Shown piece by piece: positions 58,301-64,000 of a DNA stretch of 64,000 bases (its first letter is position 1; each line of letters begins with the position of its first letter). The position numbers and the translations under genes are program-made. A model generated the notes under the pieces. It was given only the letters and a program-made list of their open reading frames with translations. It was not told where the DNA came from and ran no database searches. This DNA comes from Emergomyces orientalis (taxonomy: Eukaryota > Ascomycota > Eurotiomycetes > Onygenales > Ajellomycetaceae), in assembly GCA_002110485.1 (NCBI GenBank), contig MOWL01000071.1, forward strand, positions 372,001-436,000, in the 5' to 3' direction.

Positions 58301-60613
58301 TGAGAGGCGGCTTGGGCGACTTTGATATCGAAGGAAAGGACCCAAATTTGAACCTTAGAAGGCGTGTCGAAGCGCCCTTTTTAAGGTGCGTTTAACGTAA
58401 GTCGGGAGGAGAATATCATTCAAGAAAGAACATTATTTTCACCTCGTGAGAAGACCCGAATTTTGCATCTTGATATACATGGGGGGCAAGAATTTTGGAC
58501 GCCGTGCTTATATCGTTATCCCATGTGGACTGACTTTGATGGAGAGAAGTCAAAGGCAGTATATATGATACATATAAAATGACCATATAAGGGACGACCT
58601 GTTGTATGAAAAGTTCGCTGTAAGTGTAGACGACAGGAAGGCCATAGTACACAAGTACTTAAACTTGCGAGCTGGACAAGGGACGCAGTTTGTGTGACAA
58701 GTTGTAAGGCATCTGCGTAAGGCGTCAATGCAATTCATAATGGGGAGAGCCCATTGGTGAATCAACAGGGCAGGTGTGTTACTTGCTACCCAATGCCACC
58801 CGGCCTAGGATTTGTTCCCTGCCTTTTGCAGGATCCAAAAATTGATACGAAAACCCTTGCGGAGAGCGAGTTGGGACACACGCAGTCGGGCATTTATCGC
58901 GTAACTATGAATTGAAGTATGAATCCATACCCTCGGCCAAGGGTGGCCAGGAGTTTGCCTTCTACATCCATCCCAATATATCGGATGGCTGATGTAAAAG
59001 AGAAATGGAGGGTGGCTATCGAAGGACTTCTCCGCTAAATCTCGAGAAAATTTGAATTTATCATAGTATTAAGCAAACTGCTAGAAAGTGATGGGTTGCA
59101 ATTGAGCCTCAATAACAGTAAAACGTTTCATTAAAGTTTTTTCTTGTCATGGATGATCCCAAAAAGTTCTCGCATTGTGGGGTCAGACATCCAAACATCA
59201 ATGTCAACTGTGACCAGGGGGAATATGTAATTGAGATGTCAGGTCGCCATCGACGCCCTATCCACGCTGGATTCACAAACCAGTGCCCCGTTATTGTGAA
59301 CACCAACGCGACAGGCTCCAGGGGCGTACAACATGGGCAACCATCAGCAGCAGCCAGCCTCTCAGACACAGCCTCGCCCGGGCGTCCGACCACTCAGCGT
59401 TACGCCATTCCAGGGACGTCAGCGCGTGGTGTTGCACACAGGGTCGACGCACTCCAGTTGTCGTTTGCTATGATGTTTTTGTGCAGCACAAGGCCTGCAC
59501 ATCGTCAGAGATCGGTCCAGTCGTTCTTTGTGTCGTGGGCGAGAAGGTGATGAGTTCCAGCCCAGTCAGGTTCGGGCGTTGACAGCTGGAGATGATTGCT
59601 TTACGCCTACTACTTGGAGGCTGGCCCTGTTCCCAAGCTCAACTCGAGAGCGACAAGTGACAAGTGACAGCTGCAGCATCATGTACTGTCCATGTAACTA
59701 TCGCCCACTTGCTGTCCCGTTGTTTCTCTGCAGTCTCCAACGCGACGCCCGGCTGGTGCTTACCTGTCAAACACCCCCATAGGAGACACAACGATGTCAT
59801 ATCCGCTGAAATATGGAGGCGATTCGAAACAAGGCCATGATCAGGGATCCTATCGCATCGATTGTAGTCTCTTGGCAAACCTCTCACTCGCCTCCTTTCC
59901 GCAGCTGCTTTGGGAATGGAGTCTGGGGTAACGCCCTGGGACCTGCGGAAACAATCTGCCCAGCATTCTTTGCCCCCACTGTGAACCAAGTGGTGCACTG
60001 CATTGCCCATCCCTCCGTCCCACTGCATCTTTCACGGCATCCCAGTGGCCAGCGATGGAAATGGAAGGGTCAATTTCATCGAATATCACTGAGGCCCAAC
60101 AGGAGTGGGTATCAGATTTTTTTTTAACAATGCCTGACCATCATGTACAGGATCAACATTTCTGGATCTATAAATCCTATATATGGCCATCCCTGGTACC
60201 GCTTCTGGAAGATCAGACCTTATACAAGAAGCTTCGACAGTAAATGCCCTCCATCCTTAACTTGTATCGATATAGTCCTTATTCCCATTCCACAGTTCTC
60301 CAATGCTGGATATTCCGAAACTCCCTTTCTGCTCGGAACTTACCACCATCTGGATATTTAAATCCCGTCGTGAATCTCCCTTCTGTGATACTGTTACCTT
60401 TGCGTGTGAGTTACGTGAGCCACCGGATTTCCAAGGTCATGTCTGATCTGAAGGACAGTTATAGGAAACACGCCAGCCCCCTGGATATTATCCTGCCATT
60501 AATGGATGCATCGTGACAATTACTACATTTGATATATAATCTCTATCTTTTATATATCATCTACTTTTGATCTTGTTTTCCTTCTTAATCTTTTTTGCAA
60601 AGATATATATATC
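55359..60613. other. 5.2-kb gene-poor region
   Basis: The largest gene-free stretch of the window. Only short frames occur and none resembles a known family. Two overlapping frames on opposite strands at 59149-59550 and 60028-59639 are open for about 130 codons but look accidental. The middle part (56.4-59.1 kb) is AT-rich; 59.2-60.1 kb is clearly more GC-rich. It could hold a decayed element, a long leader of the gene at 60614 or a non-coding RNA; nothing decides this. Confidence 0.45.
56343..56386. repeat. 17-base perfect inverted repeat (hairpin)
   Basis: Left arm GCATAATATTATATGGG at 56343-56359 and its exact reverse complement at 56370-56386, separated by 10 bases. It is AT-rich, in the gene-poor region. 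Confidence 0.9.
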
Positions 60614-62845
60614 ATGTCGTCCACGGTTTCCCTAGGCCGGCAATGGCCTCCCTCTCCGAGTGTTGAGGATGAATCCGAATCCCTCTCCCGCGAAATTCTA
60701 GATCCATCGGTCCTAGACACAATGTTGGATAATGATACCGTGATCTCGAAGGGAGCTGTAGATCAGTATCCCCTTATCCTCCCCTCTGACATCGTCACTC
60801 CCTGCTCAACTCCAACGGACACCGATGAAAGCCCCATCGGTTCAAAAGCCGGAAGCAAGTCATCCGACGGAAATATTGGCCTTACAACCACTCCCTCTCC
60901 CAATGCTGGTCGTACTTCTAGCAGACAACATGGCTCGAGTGCCTCTACCTCATCAGTTTTCCCTCATGGATGGCCAGTCACCAACCCGGAAGTCTCACTC
61001 CACCAGAAACCAGGCTTGAGCAGACACTTCTCCGAGGGGGATGAGAAGCTTGGTCTCCAAGATATGACAGTCAAACGAACAGAGTGGCACAGTGATGATG
61101 AGGCACATCCGCTTGACCATGGTTCAAACGGCCAAGAGCCCGCAAGCAACACCGGCCCAGCTAAGAAGAACAAGAAGAAGGTAAATTTTCAGCTTCCCGA
61201 TGAACCTCCTCAGGGGAGACTGCCACAACAGGTGGCAGAACCTACCCTAAAACATGAGTTCGAGCCTCCCCACAAACCTTCAGAGGAAGTGTATCCTTCT
61301 CGCCGTTCAAGTCTATACTATGAAGATGAAACGCCAATGGATAGCTACGATCCCGCCGTCGTTACATATAGGCAGGATTACACCTACCTTGCACATCCTC
61401 AGCCACTAAAAATTAATTGCAACTATGGTGCATCACGCAGCAGAGCTTCAGAGTCCGGATCTCCTGTCACCTCACCACTAAAACTGACTTCACGATCCCC
61501 ATCTCAGTCACCGAAACGACGTACCCCCAGCCCTACACGTTATCGCCTCAGCCCAATTTCTCGTACTGCTTTAGATATCACCAAGGCAATACTGCCCACC
61601 CCCAATAAAGATTCCCGAGCTAATACAAACTCTTCCCCGGTCCGACGAAGAGGTCCTTTCTTATCCCCTCCCTTACTGCCTTCGGGATACGAGGTCATCG
61701 TTAGAAGAGGAACCGACAAACAATCACACCGTAACAGCATTCCACCATTGGCTTCATCCCATCTCCTAGCCAGATCACGAAGCTCAACAATTCCCTCGCA
61801 GGTCCTAGTACGCCGTCATCAATTTGTCGCGGAGGCTCCCTCTGTCGTTGCCCTTGCCCCTTGTCCCCGATCCATTCCCATGGCTGGCCATCAGGATTGG
61901 TACACCATCAAGGGTCTGACACATCTGGACATCTGCCCTTGTTGCATGAACCAAATTGGTGGCTCCCAGTTCCGTGATCTTTTCATCCCCAGCATTCCCA
62001 AAGCTCGCGGTGCAAAAATCCGCTGTTCCCTCAGCCAACCATGGGCACGACTCGCCTGGGTCCAAACAATTAAACTGCAGCTTAACCACCTCGAGATACT
62101 GCAGCGCATTACCCGTCCCCCACCAGGGAGCCGTGTGTGCAGTGGCCGTAACCCCTCCGTGCAACCCTGGTTCCGCCTTTCGGACCCCGAAACCGGTCGC
62201 AATGTCACCGACTTCAATGCATGCTCCGCCTGCTTCCGCAACCTGCAAATCCTCATGCCCTCGCTACGCGACGCCTTCCGCTCCGGCCCACTCGTACAAG
62301 AGCGCATTTGCGACCTCCGCATCGACAGCCCCCGCTTCGTCAGATACCTCGACCTCCTAGATGAAGCTGCAACGCGCAGCTACTCCGCTCCCCGTGGGCG
62401 GCTGGACATGCGTGAATTTGTCAGGTATGCTCGACGCAAGAGCAGCATCCGCAACTGTCCCCGCGATCACTTTGCTGCGGGACCATGGCATTATATCCCT
62501 GATCTGCCAGAGTTCACCATTTGCGAGGACTGCTATGACGATGTTGTCTACGATCGTTCTCACACAGGCATTGGCAAAATGGTTTCCCGGACGCCACAGA
62601 TGGTACCCGGACGTCGGGATCAGCAACATACATGCCAACTGTATAGCCCACGGATGAAGACGGTGTTCCGTGAGGCTGTGCAGCATGCGGACTTTAAATA
62701 TTTGGCCACAGCTGCGTTGCGCAGGTATGAGGCAGAGAATTTGTTCCGAGAACGGAAGAAGGGATTGCTGGATGATGTGGCGAGGGGTTATGATAGGGAC
62801 GCAGAATTGAGGTGGAATGCTGAAGATTGGAGGAAGTGTGAATGA
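60614..62845 (+). CDS. Uncharacterised fungal protein with paired-cysteine motifs
   Basis: One exon, 743 residues, no family I can name. Residues 1-400 are Ser/Pro-rich and probably disordered, with a basic PAKKNKKKVNF segment and several SPSQSPKRRTPSP-like stretches. From about residue 425 the sequence becomes a compact domain. It starts DWYTIKGLTHLDICPCCMNQIGGSQFRDLF and includes C-x-x-C pairs in CPCC, ACSAC and ICEDC. CPRDH and a late C-Q also occur, so a multi-cysteine metal-binding fold is plausible. The end is charged and helical (ALRRYEAENLFRERKK). There is no signal peptide or membrane helix. A nuclear or regulatory role is a guess from composition only. Confidence 0.8.
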   Translation: MSSTVSLGRQWPPSPSVEDESESLSREILDPSVLDTMLDNDTVISKGAVDQYPLILPSDIVTPCSTPTDTDESPIGSKAGSKSSDGNIGLTTTPSPNAGRTSSRQHGSSASTSSVFPHGWPVTNPEVSLHQKPGLSRHFSEGDEKLGLQDMTVKRTEWHSDDEAHPLDHGSNGQEPASNTGPAKKNKKKVNFQLPDEPPQGRLPQQVAEPTLKHEFEPPHKPSEEVYPSRRSSLYYEDETPMDSYDPAVVTYRQDYTYLAHPQPLKINCNYGASRSRASESGSPVTSPLKLTSRSPSQSPKRRTPSPTRYRLSPISRTALDITKAILPTPNKDSRANTNSSPVRRRGPFLSPPLLPSGYEVIVRRGTDKQSHRNSIPPLASSHLLARSRSSTIPSQVLVRRHQFVAEAPSVVALAPCPRSIPMAGHQDWYTIKGLTHLDICPCCMNQIGGSQFRDLFIPSIPKARGAKIRCSLSQPWARLAWVQTIKLQLNHLEILQRITRPPPGSRVCSGRNPSVQPWFRLSDPETGRNVTDFNACSACFRNLQILMPSLRDAFRSGPLVQERICDLRIDSPRFVRYLDLLDEAATRSYSAPRGRLDMREFVRYARRKSSIRNCPRDHFAAGPWHYIPDLPEFTICEDCYDDVVYDRSHTGIGKMVSRTPQMVPGRRDQQHTCQLYSPRMKTVFREAVQHADFKYLATAALRRYEAENLFRERKKGLLDDVARGYDRDAELRWNAEDWRKCE

Positions 62846-63818
62846 CTTTTCTTTTGCGTCCTTCCATATCTCTATTTCTCCATCCCTGCTTTCTTTTTCC
62901 TTAATGACGTTTTCCCGGTTCGCACGGATAGGTTCCCATCTCTTTTGTCTTCCCACATGTACTACTTTTTCTCGTTTTCCATCTCTTGCAATTTCAGGTT
63001 TTGTAATCCAACATTTCTTTTATATTCCCCCAGGCCCGGACCTTTTCTCCCCCTCATACTTGTACCATCATGGCCCCAGTCATTCCCGCATTCCCTTTTT
63101 TGTATATTGTGAACTGTTCTGATTATTTCTCGCATATCCCTTCTTGTACATCAACCATTGCTTTCCTTATATGTTAGATGCCTCCCTTTCTTCCTCTTCC
63201 CAGATTGATATCGAAATAAACCCAGCATCAATTTGTAGCCCCACCCATCATTCTTCATTATCCATTCCTGGCTTTTCCGTCTCCCTGCCTCTCGGTCTGT
63301 TTTGGGCATGCTGACCCCCTCCAAGCTACGGCACGAGACGATATTCCAAAAGTCTTGTATACTATTTAACACAAAAACAATGTATAATTTACCACAAGCT
63401 TAGTTATTCTCCGTAAAAATTGTTACATGGAATTCCGCACTCTGCGGAATTTAGTCGGGAAATGGCATAAGTCCATTTGTTAAGTAAGAAATGCAATAAG
63501 TTTGAGATGGTACACCAAGTAGTTACTTTAGAGAAAGAAATATCACACACAAAATAGGGACATAAGACTGCCACCATATGATTTGATTTTCAAAATCAGA
63601 GAAAACATGCCCCGTTTATTTTTCTTCAATTTTCACACTTCTCAAAATAACCAAGAGTGGAAAAAGGTTCTAATTCATTTATTCATTACGTATATATATC
63701 TATCTCAACCCCATTTCCTCCCCATCAACAATTCGCCACTTTTAGAATAACAAAATATATTTAGAAAGCCCCCAATGAAAACAGTTATCCTGAAGTACCC
63801 CCCTAACCCCGATTCAAA
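62846..63818. other. Convergent intergenic region
   Basis: 970 bases between the 3' ends of the Cys-motif gene and CLP1. T/C-rich, then AT-rich; no gene seen. Confidence 0.5.
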
Positions 63819-64000
63819 TCACCCAACCAACCCCAGCAACTCCCCCGGCCACCGCTTCCCCCAAATCATAGCTCTAGCAGGCACCCTGCCCCCAACAGGC
63901 GCCAAAACTCTAATTTTCGCCTTCTTCTCATCAACGTCTGCCACATACACAAAACCCATGACGCTCGCATCGCGGATCTCATGGAGCGGTGCATTGGGGG
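63819..64000 (-). CDS. clp1: C-terminus of mRNA 3'-end processing factor Clp1 (partial)
   Basis: The window ends inside the gene; 60 codons plus a TGA at 63821-63819 are visible. The text DASVMGFVYVADVDEKKAKIRVLAPVGGRVPARAMIWGKRWPGELLGLVG matches the C-terminal beta domain of Clp1, a subunit of cleavage factor IA/II acting in pre-mRNA 3' cleavage, from its VADVDE, VLAPV-G-R and W-G-K-W-P pattern. The kinase-like ATPase domain lies beyond the edge. Confidence 0.82.
   Translation of the reverse strand, partial: PNAPLHEIRDASVMGFVYVADVDEKKAKIRVLAPVGGRVPARAMIWGKRWPGELLGLVG

Noticed and set aside
59149..60028. Overlapping frames of about 130 codons on both strands
   Set aside because: Explained by locally higher GC; no domain or codon pattern favours either strand.
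1..64000. Secondary-metabolite cluster, CRISPR array, or prophage-like system
   Set aside because: No synthase, transporter, repeat-spacer or phage genes; the neighbours are unrelated housekeeping genes.

Overview
The window is nuclear DNA of a filamentous ascomycete. Introns are short (about 55-250 bases) and of GT-AG type with CTRAC-like branch sites, genes sit on both strands, and intergenic DNA is AT-rich. Several gene families are fungus-specific: a DASH subunit, Arb1, an NRC-2-type kinase and a telobox TRF protein. The protein texts look most like Eurotiomycetes of the order Onygenales; that placement is inference from familiarity, not a search. I assembled 19 genes or gene relics plus one intact retrotransposon. 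Exon joins were made by hand from splice signals and reading phase, and each joined model is a whole number of codons.

Layout. 0.2-5.5 kb: a divergent pair, a UCS-domain myosin chaperone (-) and the TFIIH subunit TFB4 (+). 7.4-9.0 kb: a taspase-type N-terminal-threonine hydrolase (-). 10.0-14.9 kb: a complete Ty1/copia element with identical 102-base LTRs and a TTATC target duplication, lying in the promoter shared by the taspase gene and ARP3 (15.2-16.8 kb, +). 17.3-19.8 kb: a glycine-rich-domain protein gene (-) interrupted by one in-frame TAG. 20.8-24.3 kb: a divergent pair, TRM2-type RNA methyltransferase (-) and mitochondrial ribosomal protein uS5m (+). 24.9-29.6 kb: DASH subunit Dad3 (-) and an NRC-2/flippase-kinase AGC kinase (-). 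31.1-34.1 kb: a long low-complexity protein with no recognised domain (-). 36.1-37.9 kb: a membrane-anchored histidine-phosphatase-like protein whose catalytic motifs are degenerate (-).

39.4-44.4 kb: a TRF/Taz1/Tbf1-like telobox protein (+) and TAF10 (+). 45.2-45.8 kb: mitochondrial ribosomal protein uS19m (-), with a 16-base microexon. 46.6-47.8 kb: a decayed caspase-like gene. 48.9-50.5 kb: inositol polyphosphate multikinase ARG82/IPK2 (-). 51.9-53.7 kb: Arb1, a subunit of the Argonaute siRNA chaperone complex (+), whose frame is broken by one base exactly at a CCCAAAA heptamer. 54.0-55.4 kb: a quinone oxidoreductase (-). 55.4-60.6 kb: a gene-poor stretch containing a 17-base perfect inverted repeat. 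60.6-62.8 kb: an unrecognised Cys-motif protein (+). 63.8 kb to the end: the C-terminus of the mRNA 3'-end factor CLP1 (-).

Most genes are unrelated housekeeping functions, with no sign of a biosynthetic cluster. Loose themes are transcription and RNA processing (TFB4, TAF10, CLP1, TRM2), mitochondrial translation (uS5m, uS19m), the actin cytoskeleton (UCS chaperone, Arp3) and chromosome or genome integrity (Dad3, TRF-like protein, Arb1). The items most worth checking are the Arb1 frame break at a canonical -1 slippery sequence, the single TAG in the glycine-rich-domain gene, and the apparently recent copia insertion.
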